Origin: Heterobasidion occidentale
Lineage: Eukaryota; Basidiomycota; Agaricomycetes; Russulales; Bondarzewiaceae
Assembly (NCBI GenBank): GCA_039111635.1
Contig: JBCAQO010000003.1
Span: forward strand, 3,100,001-3,164,000
Direction: 5' to 3'
DNA length: 64,000 nt
Shown here: piece by piece, positions 47,281 to 59,426 of the stretch
How positions within the stretch are numbered: the stretch's first letter is position 1
How the letters are laid out: each line of letters starts with the position of its first letter
Notes under the pieces: model-generated
What the model was told of the DNA's origin: nothing
Databases searched by the model: none
Seen by the model: the letters and a program-made list of their open reading frames with translations, nothing else
Translations under genes and position numbers: made by a program

Positions 47281-48044
47281 GAAGTGCGAAAGGCGTCAGA
47301 TGCGGGTGATGGAGGAGAGCCGGTGCGACTACGCGCACTCGTGCTTATAATCGAACTTGGAAATGTGTGCATCGCACAAACAGTGCATACAGGAAAAAGG
47401 GACGCAAGGGAGCGTCAGCTGGGTAATTCATACGCTGATGGAGGACGATTGGGGCGAGCGCTCCGGGGCTTGATGCTGATGTGGGTGTCTGTGACAAGAA
47501 GTGTGACGCGTGACGAGTGTTCACCCGGGCGTCGGTGGACCACGATCAGTGCCTCGAACCCAAGATGGATGAACGGCAGTCAGTCGGCAGTCTCCATGGC
47601 TGACCCTACACAGAAGATAAGTAGTCGTTCTATGATGGATGATGGTGATGGTCTGGAGACCTACACAGAAGGACTGTCTTCTGTGTAAGGTCAGGTTTGG
47701 AGATGCGTCTGATATGGTGACCACTGACCAAAGACAGGCGCCCTGTTGTGAGTGTTTGGTACAGCGCTGGTAGATTGCCGCCTGCGGGCGAAGCGGGGAG
47801 TTTGTGTCCCGCCGCTTCTGATGATGTGCTCGCCCCACCCAATCCCACGGGGCTGCGGACATCCATTGAACATTCTACGCCGCCCATTTCGACCTCGTCT
47901 CATCTCTCGCAAACCCACTGCCGCTTCTATCCACGACTCTGCGTGCCGGGATGCTGCCGACTCCTTCTATATAAGCGTTTGGCGTGCCCTCATGCTCTTC
48001 GTCCAGCACAGCTGACTCTAGTACGCCTTCACACCCTCCATACT
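47281..48044. promoter_or_regulatory. Bidirectional promoter region of DUF6534-like gene and GMC1
   Basis: 764 nt between two divergent starts. TATATAAG at 47968-47975 lies 70 nt before the GMC1 ATG; an ATTATAAG-like element on the minus strand near 47345-47352 lies about 65 nt before the membrane-protein ATG. The shared region could co-regulate the two. Confidence 0.55.
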
Positions 48045-50900
48045 ATGATCGTCGCCAGTCCCGCCGACTTTGCCTCCACCTCGTTCGATTACCTTATCGT
48101 CGGTGGAGGGACCGCAGGAATCGTGCTTGCTGCACGGTGCGCACAGGTCATCCGCGCACCTAAACTCGCCAATGTTGACGTGTGTCATCCCCCAGCCTCT
48201 CCGAGGACCCCGACATCGTCGTCGGCGTCATCGAGGCCGGAGACTACTTGCCCGACATGCCAGAGATAAACGTCCCCGGCATGGTGGGTAAGAGCCTCGG
48301 CAACCCCCAGATCGATTGGTCTTTCGTGACCGTACCCCAGTCCGCCGCCAATGATCGCCAGATTTTCGAGCCAAGGCGTGTTCCCCTCATGCTCCCCCTT
48401 CCGTTGAAGCACTGATCGCATCCTTATCGTGCTTTGCAGAGGCAAAGTTGTCGGAGGGTCCTCTGCCGTATGTCCGCTTATTGAAAGTGTCTTCTATATT
48501 GCTGATCCACCTTAGCTCAACTTTATGGCCTCGGGAAGGTAAGATTCTGTCCATTCAGCCTATTCTCGACCGAATGATAGCTTGATGGCGTACATACCTC
48601 AGAGCGTCCGCTGAGGAGTATAATGGTAAGTTTGCCGAGATGTGATGATCACACTGTGCTCTAACTGCCCCCGATTAGCTCTCGAGACTCTCGGAAGCTC
48701 AGGATGGAACTGGGAGGAGCTTCTCAGGTATTTCAAAAAGGTCGTCTCTGCGCCGTCTGTGACTCAAGAGCAGGACCTGATCCCTGTTTCTTTTTATTTA
48801 CCCGCAGTCCGAGAAGTTCACGAAGCCTTCGGCGGCCGTCGTGAAGACCTACCACGCGGGCTACGACTACGATTTTCACGGTAAAGACGGCCCTTTGCAG
48901 AAGTCCTATCCGCACTGGTTCAACGATTACCACGTCGCCTTTTTGGACACGCTGGACAAGCTGGGGGTGCCGATCAACACGGACAACGTGGGTTTTGCCC
49001 TGCAGTGCCTTCCTCTCTTGGACGCGATCTCATAGCCATATTGTTATAGGGCCGCGGGTATAACGCTGGAACGTTCACCGGCGCCTTCTCCATCGACCCC
49101 GTCACCGCCGCCCGCAGCCACGCCGGCACGGTGAGTTGACTCTCGCTGCATACTGTCTTCCCGCACTCAAATGCTCCAAGGCCTATTATGCCCCCAGTGC
49201 GGACAGGAAGAACCTTGTGCTCCTCACAGGAGCTCAGGCTACCCGCGTGCTTCTCCAGCCTGGCACTGCTGGAGAAGTTCTGGCCACTGGCATCGAGTTT
49301 ACAAAGGGCGATGAAACGTTCACGGCCAGGTCCAAGCTGGAGGTGATTTTGTCTGCGGGTGAGCGCGCAAATCCTAACCATGTCACACTCGATGTGCTCA
49401 AACAGCCTGCGACCAGGATCTTTCCAGACCCCGCAGTTGCTCGAGCTGTCTGGTGAGCCAGCGTGTGGATTGACAGCGGGACACGCTGCTCATTGACAGG
49501 TCGGTCGTGGCAGGCATTGGATTGAGCACTGTCTTGGAAAAGCATGGCATAAAACAGGTGCTCGACCTCCCCATAGGGGAGAATTTGCGTGCGCAAACCT
49601 TTTATTGCTCACCTCGCAGTCGTTGTTGAAACCGCTGTTTTCTTCGTTCATGGTATCGCCGGATGGGTAGAGGTGCGCGTGCACCACTGCATTTACCATG
49701 TGCTCTGACGTAGTATTTATCCTCAGGACCACCCTTGGGTCCCAGCCGTGTTCGAAGTCTCCAAGGAGGTTGAGACCATGGACATCTTACAAGACCCAGA
49801 GAGCCTTGCGCAGCAACTCAAGATTTAGTATGTGAACGGCTGCCAGCTCTCGTTTTTGGTGCGATGTCTCATCGTTCCCGTCTGGGTCTCCAGCCAGGAG
49901 CAGCAAGGCGGCATGCTTTCATCCATGTTCTCTGCGTACTCCTTCGTGCCGCTCCGCACCTTGAACAGTCCGACCGATCACGCCGAGTGGATGGGCCGTC
50001 TCGAAAAGGACACCAGCCTGACAGACACTCCCGCGCACCGCAAGCAGCTATCCCTCCTGAAGCACTGGTTCTCTGACACGAAACAAGCCCAAGTCGAGTA
50101 CGCCCATCTCTCTCTCTCCGCTCGCCCTTAACGCCGCACGCTGACCCCTTCCACCCGCGCGCAGATTCATCCAGCTCCCCGGCTTCTTCTCCGTCGGCCC
50201 ACTCAAGCCCAAGGACGGCTGCCGCTTCCACACGCTCATGATCACGCTCCTGCACCCGCTCTCGCGCGGCTCGGTGCACATCTCCTCCGCCGACCCCACC
50301 GCGCGCCCGGACATCGACCCGGCATACTTCAAGAACCCGCTCGACCTCGACGTGATGGTCCGCAGCGTCCGCTTCGCGCAGAAGATTGTGGCCACCCCAC
50401 CGTATGCGGCCGTGCGCGCGACGCCGTACGACCCGCCCGCGGAGGCGGAGAGCGACGCGGCCGTGCGCGAGTGGTGCAGGACGCGCGTCGAGCCGCTGTA
50501 CCACCCCATCGGCACGGCGTCGATGCTGCCCAAGGCGGACGGCGGCGTCGTCGATGCCTCCCTGAAGGTGTATGGGACGAAGAACCTGCGCGTCGTAAGT
50601 CCACTTTCGTCGCGCCGCGCGCTTTCCCTCGGATGTTGAATTGCGTTTCTGCAGGTCGACGCGTCAATCATCCCGCTCGTGCGTATCTCCCTGTGCGACA
50701 CCCGCAGCGCGCGCCTCTTACCTTTACCTTTACCTCCTTGCGCAGCAACTTTCGGCCCACATTCAGTCTACCGTGTACGCTATCGCCGAGAAGGTGCGGA
50801 CCTGTGGCTGCCGCCTGTTCCTCGCGGCTAGACTGTGTCGCGTGCTGATCGTTTCTTCTATTCGCAGGCCGCAGACATCATCAAGGCCAGCCGTGCCTGA
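48045..50900 (+). CDS. GMC oxidoreductase 1 (FAD-dependent, no signal peptide)
   Basis: Glucose-methanol-choline family flavoprotein. The start at 48045 gives FDYLIVGGGTAGIVLAAR (dinucleotide-binding GxGxxG-type loop), then VVGVIEAGDY, the FAD-attachment-type GKVVGGSSALNFMASGRASA, SSGWNWEELLRYFKK, EVILSAG leading to TPQLLELSG, VLEKHGIKQVLDLPIG and the substrate domain. The C-terminal active-site segments are EPLYHPIGTASMLPK (about 50500) and VDASIIPL joined to QLSAHIQSTVYAIAEK, supplying the two catalytic His positions. It ends at TGA 50898-50900. An apparent TAG near 49827 is removed by a GTATGT...CCAG intron that restores IYQEQQGGML. Members include aryl-alcohol, choline and related dehydrogenases/oxidases. 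Lack of a signal peptide suggests an intracellular enzyme, unlike GMC2. Confidence 0.9.
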
Positions 50901-51689
50901 TCGGGCGTCTCGGCCGCCTAGAACTCGTCTGTCAACAAGTGAGGTGATTCCGTTGTATGATTACCTGGTGCGTTTGAGCCGGTGTAGGCAAGTCGCTAAA
51001 GAATGTTGCTGTGCTCGCTGTTTGTGTCATTGTAACCTCGTTGGCATATGCAATCAATCGAGTGGGACTTATCCTTCCACGGTGATGGATGACTGAAAGT
51101 AAAGCTAACTTACTATCGCCGGAGTCTGTCAGCTTGTCACCTTTTTCGTTGCTTTCTGCACGAGTAGCTGGCAGCTGCTATATCGTTTCCTCTATCACTC
51201 AATGCGGCCGGTCAGAAGGCGTCCTGTGGAAGGAGCCTGTCCAAGTGAGTATCACTTTTGAGTGTTGATTGTGATTTGTTACCGTACGTAAACAACATTA
51301 AAAATGAAAAAAAAAAAAACTTGTGATCTGTGATGCCGTGCAGGCAGTCTAGGAGATGGATGGACCCACTCCGTTCCGAGGTGCCCTAGCCCACTCCTGG
51401 CCCCTGGGATGCCGAAGTTCTCCATTCAGAGCTCTGGAGATCTTGACACTCATTGCTGGGAAGGCGTGCCTTGTGCCGTCGCTTTCAATCAACGTGCCAG
51501 TCGCGGCCCTAGAAGGTGTGGGAATCAAAGGGTTGCACGTCACGTTTCAATGTTCTACGCGCCTACTGCAACCACCGTACATATGTGCACCCTCCACCGC
51601 CCATTGATGCGCATTTTACACCCCAGCATCGTGCTTTGCCCATCGCACCGTCCGGGTTTCTCTTGATTGTCAACTGTCGACGGCGCGAC
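50901..51689. other. Spacer between the two GMC genes
   Basis: About 790 nt, including an A-run at 51306-51318. No gene supported. Confidence 0.5.
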
Positions 51690-54337
51690 ATGTCTTACCT
51701 TTTCGCGCTATCCCTGTTTCTCGCGCCTGCACTCGGAGCACTCTACACAAACCCGTCGCAGCTCCCTTGCAAGTCGGATTACGATTACATCGTAGTCGGT
51801 GGTGAGTCCACGTCTCCATCTCTCCCACTGATACTGATAAGCTACTGTTTGGGGCCTCTCGCCAGGCGGCGCTGGCGGAGGCGTCATAGCGAACCGTTTG
51901 ACAGAAGACATCCGCACAAAGGTTCTTTTAATAGAGGCAGGCTCGAGGTAAGCTCTTGTGCATCTTCTTCGTTGCGAATTCTCGCCTAATTTTCATCCGA
52001 AATTCGTGTTCAGTGACTACCAGAACCTGAACATCAGGGTCCCGGGGTTTGCTAGTAGGCTGGGGGGCTCACAATTCGCAAGTCGTTTCATGACTCGGGC
52101 CGAGCGATTCTCATGATGATAATGATGACCTAGGACTGGAATTTTACGACTGCTGCGCAGCCAGGATTGAATGGTCGCACAATTCCGTACACGCGGGGCC
52201 ACGTCCTAGGCGGATCCACGGCAATTAGTGCTTTTTTTTTTACGTTTACCAAAGTGCCGCTACGTGCTTATCAGAGCCTCGAATAGACTACATGGCCTAT
52301 ACCAGAGGCTCGAAGGACGACTGGGATCGCTGGGCGAACGTGACCGGGGACGACGGGTGGTCTTGGGACTCGGTGCAGCCCTATGTGCGCAAGGTATGTG
52401 TCGTTCTATCTTTCTGCGCGAATCGATCCTGCGTTAGCGAGCTCGGTCTTATCTGCATTTCAGATGGAGAGGCTCGTGCCCCCCGCCGATCATCACAACA
52501 CCACTGGCGAGATAGATCCGTCTATCCATGGCCATCACGGTGCGTTGCAGTCCCTCAGTAGGTTTTGAAGATTATCTCAATCCGTTCATTGTAGGACCTG
52601 TGGGTGTCAGCCTGCCTGGGTACGCCCTTCCGACGGATCCTCGAGTCCTCAACGCTTCCCTCGAGCTGTCGGCAGAATTTCCCTTCAACCTCGATGCCAA
52701 CTCGGGGAATACCATAGGCATCAGTAAGCAATGATAGACATCTTATATGCATCGGAATTTCATTACTTGTGCAGGCTGGTTCCAGTTCACGGTACGACAC
52801 AGGAGAACGTACTCTAATCCTTATTAGTTTCTCAGATCATGTAGGTTGCAGATGGCGAACGTGTCAATTCGGCTACGGCGTACATCGCGCCAGCGCTTCG
52901 TCGCCCAAATCTCGATGTCTTGGTCAACACTCAAGTTACCAAGGTCATTCGCACAGGCACGCAGTTAGGGAAGGCAGTCTTCAGAGGGGTGCAGCTCGCG
53001 CAGAACGCGTCCAGTGCGTGTTCTTTTTTCTTTTTCGCGTGTGCAGAACATCATGCGCATCTCTTGAAATAGGCCGTGTTTACACGTTGAACGCACATAA
53101 GGAGGTCGTGCTCTCCGCGGGCGCGATCATGACGCCCCACATCTGTATGATTTTGAATATCGTCGATTTGTCGATTATGAGCTAATTGACTGTGGTGGCG
53201 TTCATAGTACTTCTGTCTGGTGTCGGGGATGCTTCGTTGCTATCCTCGCTTGGCATTGAGACGATCGTGGACCTGCCTGATGTAGGCCAGAACTTACAGG
53301 TACGAGCATGATGCAATAATACAATTTATACTCGCATCGACATTTTGACTACAGGATCATCCTCTGGTGTCGTCGTCATACACCGTCAACTCAACGAATA
53401 CCCTTGACAATCTGACAGCGAACGCGACTTTGCTTGCAGAACAGCTACAGCAGTGGGAGAGCACCCGCACCGGAGAGCTGGTTATCGGACCGAGCAACCA
53501 AGTTGGCTGGTTGAGACTACCCGGCAATTCGTCGATCTTCGAATCTGCGGCAGATCCGAGCGCTGGCCCTACTTCCGCTCATTACCAACTATTCTTTTCA
53601 GTAAGCAGTGATCCTGTTTTCTCCAGTGACTTGTGCCCATCTCATGTAATCGTGCCGCTTCCAGGATAGCTTCATATCCTTTTCAGAACCTCCGCCGCCT
53701 GGCGGTCATTTCCTCACCGTATTCACCAATCTCATTTCTCCCTCGACCCGTACGTCACGCTTGCTCCCTGGGACCATTCCCTGCTCTAACGTCAGGTATA
53801 CAAGGCGGCAATGTCACGTTGGCCTCGAAGGATCCTTTTGAGTATCCTGTGATTCAACCGAACTTCTTCAGTACCGACTTCGACATATTCACCATCCGCG
53901 AATCCATCAAGGCCGCCCGTAGATACTTGTCGGCACCTGCGTGGAACGGCTGGATCTTGGAAGAGTTCGGATCTTTCGCCCAAGCGCAGTCGGACGCGGA
54001 GATCGAGCAGTATGCCAGGAACTCTGCCTTTACCGTATTTCACATGTGCGGGACGTCGGCCATGGGGAGAACGGGGAGCGTCGGGAGAGGAAGCGGCGCG
54101 CTCAACGCGGACTTGACCGTGAAAGGGACTGTGGGACTGAGGGTCGTGGACGCCTCCGCATTCGTGAGTTCACGCCGCAGTCGGCCCGACCATTCATGCC
54201 GCTGATTTTCCTGGAAGCCGTTCATAACATCTGGACACACGCAAGTGCCGGTGTATATTCTCGCCGAGCGTGCCGCCGATTTGATCAAGCACGCCCACGC
54301 CTGTAAGCCCCAATCGATCCTCCCGTGCCTTGAATGA
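51690..54337 (+). CDS. GMC oxidoreductase 2, aryl-alcohol-oxidase-like, secreted
   Basis: The start at 51690 gives a signal peptide (LFALSLFLAPALGALYT), then SDYDYIVVGGGAGGGVIANR, TKVLLIEAGS, NLNIRVPGFASRLGG, DWNFTTAAQPGLNGRTIPYT, RGHVLGGSTAINYMAYTRGS, DDWDRWANVTGDDGWSWDSV, VLSAGAIMTPH, GIETIVDLPDVGQNLQDHPL and the late active-site segment TVFHMCGTSAMG (about 54035). It finishes with RVVDASAF joined to a GHTQVPVYILAERAADLIK segment. Extracellular enzymes of this type oxidise benzylic alcohols and produce H2O2. Usual family members read HPVGT where this has HMCGT, so the loop is unusual but the catalytic His is kept. One intron (52078-52133) needs a GC-AG splice. The exact stop (54335-54337) depends on the last splice choice. 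Confidence 0.88.
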
Positions 54338-54990
54338 CCTGTAGCTTGCAACACAGAATATATTCAGCGAGATGCCGTCATCGAGACCAACTCTGCTTAT
54401 CTTACCTGTTTTGTATACTCGTACATACCTCGTGTGTCTCAGCGTAATCATGATGCTATTCATCACATATTCTCAGGCGCGGCATCGGGAAGTCGCCTAC
54501 CGACTCCGAGCCTCAGGTAAGGCTCTAGCGTTTATGTCTGTATCCCGCATTCTAAAAGGGCTTGGAACTAGGCTCTTGTGATCAGCCGTTGTAAAAGCGC
54601 CAGGACCCATCGGGCGCCAGTTAGGTGCGGAGATAGAGTACCCTGTTGTGAATGCAATGTTCGTGTAAAGTCGTTCTTGGGCGCTGTCTGTGTCGTTCTT
54701 TTCATCGATGCGTCAGACAGGTGCTCTCGCAGGAGCAGCAGCTTCTATGGCCCCATAAGCTTGAAATTTGGCGGTTCCTCATGAGTGATTCGGATACGGT
54801 CACAGAGCATCAGGATACTATTCTATTTCGAGGTGAGCAGATGTGATTTGATCAAGGGACCAAGACTGAAGCCCGTGGACATGGCTGGCGTCAAGTCTGT
54901 GGAGAGCGGGGAAGGCTGACAACTTTGCCTGACGAGCATCAAATGCGCGGATAGCATGATTGGCTGTAGTCTCCATCTGATGGAACCTTG
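54338..54990. other. Spacer upstream of the NRPS-like gene
   Basis: About 650 nt with no gene seen. Confidence 0.5.
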
Positions 54991-57900
54991 ATGGGACTCC
55001 CAGATACTAACTCTGGCCGGGATGCGAGGATAAAAGACCTTGCAGTCGAAGAACTTCACGTAAGCATCCACGCAAACGCCATGGAGCCTTGTCCCATCAG
55101 CCTCTACGATATTCTTCTCCCTGATGTGTACTTGGGCATAGGGCACGTCAATCCCGAACGACCGTTTTGCAAGGTCATAGACGCAGACGACGGCATACTT
55201 TCTGTCCGGACCATCCTCTGGAGCGGTCTGCTTGCGGATGCGACACGCGCTGCGTCTTGCCTCCTCTTGTCAGGTCAAGCCTATCGAGCCCCTGGGAACC
55301 CAACCGCGGTACATGTTTGCATCTTGGCAGACAGCAGTTACACGTACTATGTGTACGAAGTAGCGGCATTTCTTCTTGGATGGACGGTAGGTGGCACGCA
55401 CGACGCATCTTTGCCGAACATCTCTGAAACGCTGTACAGCCGGTCCTACTCTCCACAAGGAATAGCATCGCCGCTCTGGAGCATCTTATACGAACCTCGG
55501 ATGCTGACATGATTCTAGTTGACGACAGGCATCTCCACCCTGCTCAAGAGATGAAGGATTCCCTTCCCGACTTGCTTGTGATTCAGATGCCTTACGAACG
55601 CCGTGCTGGCAGCGAGCTGATACCATTTGTAAGACCCGCTTCCACAGCTCAGGGTACCTCGAAAGAACTGGACCGGCCCGTCGTCTACATACACACCTCT
55701 GGGTCCACGGGTACGTTCACTTGCGAAGAGCTTTAACAGGATGCTGAGACATCCGCATCCAGGGTTCCCGAAACTCATACCAATCACACATCGCGGCTTG
55801 ATCAGCGGCGCGAGAAGTATCTCTGGCGATTTGTATGTCGGCGACACAGTGTACGGCCCTCTGCCGTTGGCTCACGTTCGCTTCTTTCTATTCTTTGACA
55901 TAGTTTATACATTCTAATTTACCTTCTAAAGGGTCTTGGTGGGTTTCTGTACATCATGTGGCCTCTCGGAAGCGGCGTCTTGCCTACGTTCGTGTCCACG
56001 AAGTCCCCGGTCACGAGAGAAAGTGTCGTCCGCCACCTGGAGCTTCTGGAGCCCTGTATCGCATTTCTCGCTCCTGCCATCTTGGAGGACATCTTCCTCG
56101 CAGGCGAGCCCGGTATCCGGGTTTTGTCGCGAGCGAAGAGGGTGATGTATGGCGGCGCGCCTTTACGGCGCTCCTGCGGTGACGCACTCCTTAGCCGCGG
56201 TGTATCCTTGATAACATGTTACGGGATGTGAGCATTTATTGTGTCATGGCACCTTGGAAGGCATACTGACGATACAGATTTTTAGGACTGAAATTAACAG
56301 CATTGGAACGATGGACTTTCCGTCAACGAATTTCCGAGAGGATTGGATGTACATTCGTTTCCACGACAATTACAATCTTCACTTCCTCCCTGTAGACGAC
56401 AATCCTCAAGTAAGAGAACTCATCGTTTCGGTAAGATTTCGCGACGCTTTCTATTTTCGTGGTGGTGAGGATATCTGTTTTCCATAGCCCGGTCGCGATG
56501 CCTCCCCTGCAATCATTAACCACGCAGATCCTGTAGGGTTTGCGACAAACGACCTTTGGTCTCCCCATCCGACTACAGCAGGTGAGTTGGATTCTTCATT
56601 AATCTTCTTCTTGAGTCTGACCCTCACCGAATAGGTCTTTGGAAACATGTCGGACGAAGGGACTCTGTCGCAAGTATACTTTTTTTTTTGGAAGAACAAC
56701 TCGATTGACGCATTCGATAGATTGTATTGAGCAACGGGGAAAAGACTGACACGAAGCAGATTGGTGAGTTTCTATCCCTAGCGATGTTCGGTTCAGTCTA
56801 CTAATCGGTTGGATTATGAAGAGAATCTTCTGCTCAAAGACCCTCATATCTCGCGCGTCGTTGTTTTCGGATCTGGCCACTTCCTCAACGGCGTTATTCT
56901 AGAACCCGCCGAAACCGGAGGGAGTGAATTCGAGTTCCTGAACAAGATATGGCCAACGGTCGTGCACGCGAATGAGATAGTACCAAAACATTCTCGGTTA
57001 CTCCGTGAGATGGTCTTGGTGCGATCTGACGCGAAACCGATAGTTCTCACCGACAAGGGTTCCGTCAAAACGAATGAAACCCTTCGCCTCTATTCAAGCG
57101 AGATCGAGGAGGCTTATTCCAGGCTAGAGATCGACAGCCAAGCCTCTGTACCTGTCCCCGAGAGCTTAGATCATGCCCATCTCCTAGTTTTCGTCAAAAC
57201 TGTTGTCTCGGAAGCTCTTGGGCGAAATATCGACGAGTGTAGCAACCTTTTTGACAATGGTAAGTGTTCAGCACTCCGAATACATCGCGGCCTCATTCTG
57301 GCCAATAGGTGCCGACTCGTTGCAAGCGATTCAGATTCGCTCTGCGCTTATGGCCATCGTGCGACGGACCTCGACGGCGACGGATCCTGTGTCGTCCTTA
57401 CTGGTCTACGAGAACCCCACCATCGAGGATTTGACATCCTTTCTCTTGCGTCGTGTCTCAGGGTACGCCGATACGGACACCGCCGAGGACCGATGTCTTC
57501 ACATTTCTCGCCTCGTTGATCGATTTTCTTCTGACTTTCCTCGTCACGTCCTGGTGGCCACCACCCCGCATGACCCACACATGTTTTCTTTTCTCATTAC
57601 AGGAACTACGGGATCGCTGGGCAGTCATGTTCTGGCATCGCTTGCTCAACGATCCGATGTGCACAAAGTTTATTGCTTCAACAGGCCTGCAGATGGTTTA
57701 GACCCGATACAGAGGCAGCAAAATGCATTTAAAATTCGGGGGATCGATCAAAACATTCTTGATGAAGCCGCGGCCAAAATCGAGATAATGTACATCGACC
57801 TATCGTCGCCTGACTTAGGACTTGAAGCTACTGTCCTAGAAAGGGTGAGTGCATAGTTGTTGCGAGTATTTCTTTCACCTGAGCTCGAACCCATCGCACG

Positions 57901-58828
57901 TTCAGATTCGGTCGGACGTGACGCACGTCGTGCATCTGGCCTGGCAAATGAACTTTAACGTCACGGTGGACAACTTTGAGCGCACGCAAATAGCAGGCGT
58001 CCGTCATCTGATTGACCTCGCGCTTTCCTCGCGGCGAACCTGCCCACCCAAGTTCATTTTCGTCTCGTCAATCGCTGCGGCGCTAGGCTTTCAGGGAGAT
58101 GGACCCATCCCCGAGAGAGCAATGGACAACCCAGAGGTGGTGAAGAAAGAATCAGGATACGGGCAAGCGAAGTACGTGGTCGAAAGGGTTATTGACAATG
58201 CAGCGAGGGAGACTGGGCTTGCGGCAACGGTCATCCGGTGTGGACAGCTGTCCGGATCAAGCATCAGCGGTGCGTGGAATATGGCCGAATACATCCCAAT
58301 TCTGCTTCTGTCGAGCGTCGAAAGTGGGGTGGTGCCCGCGCAGTTTCCGGTGAGCGTACGAAGTAGTTGGCAGAGCCGAGGCTTACTGATGCGGAGCGCG
58401 CGCAGAGCATCCGTTGGGTCCCCATAGACGTCGCCGCGGACGTCGTGGTGGATCTCTGCGTTATCGACCGGGAGGACGTCTCAGCGCCGTTTTTGACGAC
58501 GTACTGGCACGTCGAGAATGTGACAGAAACGCCGTGGACGGAGGTCGTCGAATGGGTGATGAAGCATACGAATCGGGCAGTACGGCCCATCGGAACTGTG
58601 GAATGGATTGACATGGTGAAGCGCGCAGCGACGCGGGTGGGGGCCGAGGGCGCGGCCATGCCTGCAGTGAAGCTGGTCGACTTTTACGACCGGTTCACGG
58701 GAGGCGAGGCAAGGACGCTCGACGTCACGAAGACTCTGGAGGCGTCACTGCACCTCAGGGAGCTTGGCAGCGTCGTTCCATTCCTATCCAAATACGTCGA
58801 CTTTATCTTGTCACACAAGCACGATTGA
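54991..58828 (+). CDS. NRPS-like adenylate-forming reductase (A-T-R carboxylic acid reductase)
   Basis: Activates a carboxylic acid as acyl-adenylate, loads it on a phosphopantetheine arm and releases it as aldehyde with NAD(P)H. A domain: VCILADSSYTYYVYEVAAFL, PVVYIHTSGSTG continued by GFPKLIPITHRGL, YGGAPLRRSCGDALL, TCYGMTEINSIG and SNGEKTDTKQIE (core motifs A3, A5 and A8). T domain: LFDNGADSLQAIQIRSALM (about 57250-57340), with the carrier Ser. R domain: FLITGTTGSLGSHVLASLAQ (Rossmann GxxGxxG), THVVHLAWQMNFN, FIFVSSIAAALG, SGYGQAKYVVERV (YxxxK) and VIRCGQLSGS. It ends at TGA 58826-58828. About a dozen short introns, including one GC-AG (56670-56720). The layout matches basidiomycete aryl/alkyl acid reductases rather than the lysine-pathway Lys2 enzyme; substrate unknown. 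All exons open. Confidence 0.92.
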
Positions 58829-59426
58829 GTCAGTGACAAAGGGTCGTGCGCACCACGATGAAGTGTTTCTGTATGGCAGCAGCCGTCGTCTTGAACAGCA
58901 CCCTGTAGTTCGATCGCCTTGGTGTGTTTTCCCTCGGACCCACTACAGCTGTTCCATTCCCTATGACACAGCAATCACTCTATGTCTTTCGCATCCATTT
59001 TACTCCATCCTCCGCTTTCTGTACAGGCACATGTTCCAGAGCAAAACAGACTCTTCACAGTAATGAATGGAAGATCGAACATCTTACGGTGGCACCAGAA
59101 GGACCCAGACTTAGGCTATAGCGCGGAAGACCATCCGACTCTATGTAAGTTGTGCACGTGGCCATGGGAACGTCTGAGCTGCTGTGAGCTACCGGTGAGA
59201 GACAAGACACCGGCAGCGCTCAGCTAGCGCAGCTTCGTCGCCTCCTGCGTGCCCCAGTTTTCGGTCCCAGTCACTGATAGAACGCTGATGATGCCCCTCG
59301 AATGGAAGCATTCTTCACACAGTGTCTTCCTCAGCTTCAGCGCTACGCTGGGGCCCATCGCGTTCTCGACGGCTCGTTCTGACCAGCACCGTGGGCCCTT
59401 CCTGCCTCCGAGTCTGCGCATTCCAT
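58829..59426. other. Spacer between the core genes and the right arm
   Basis: About 600 nt, no gene supported. Confidence 0.5.

Noticed and set aside
49815..49900. Apparent in-frame TAG in GMC1 (QQLKI then stop).
   Set aside because: A GTATGT donor overlapping the TAG and a CTCCAG acceptor remove it and restore IYQEQQGGML, so the gene is intact.
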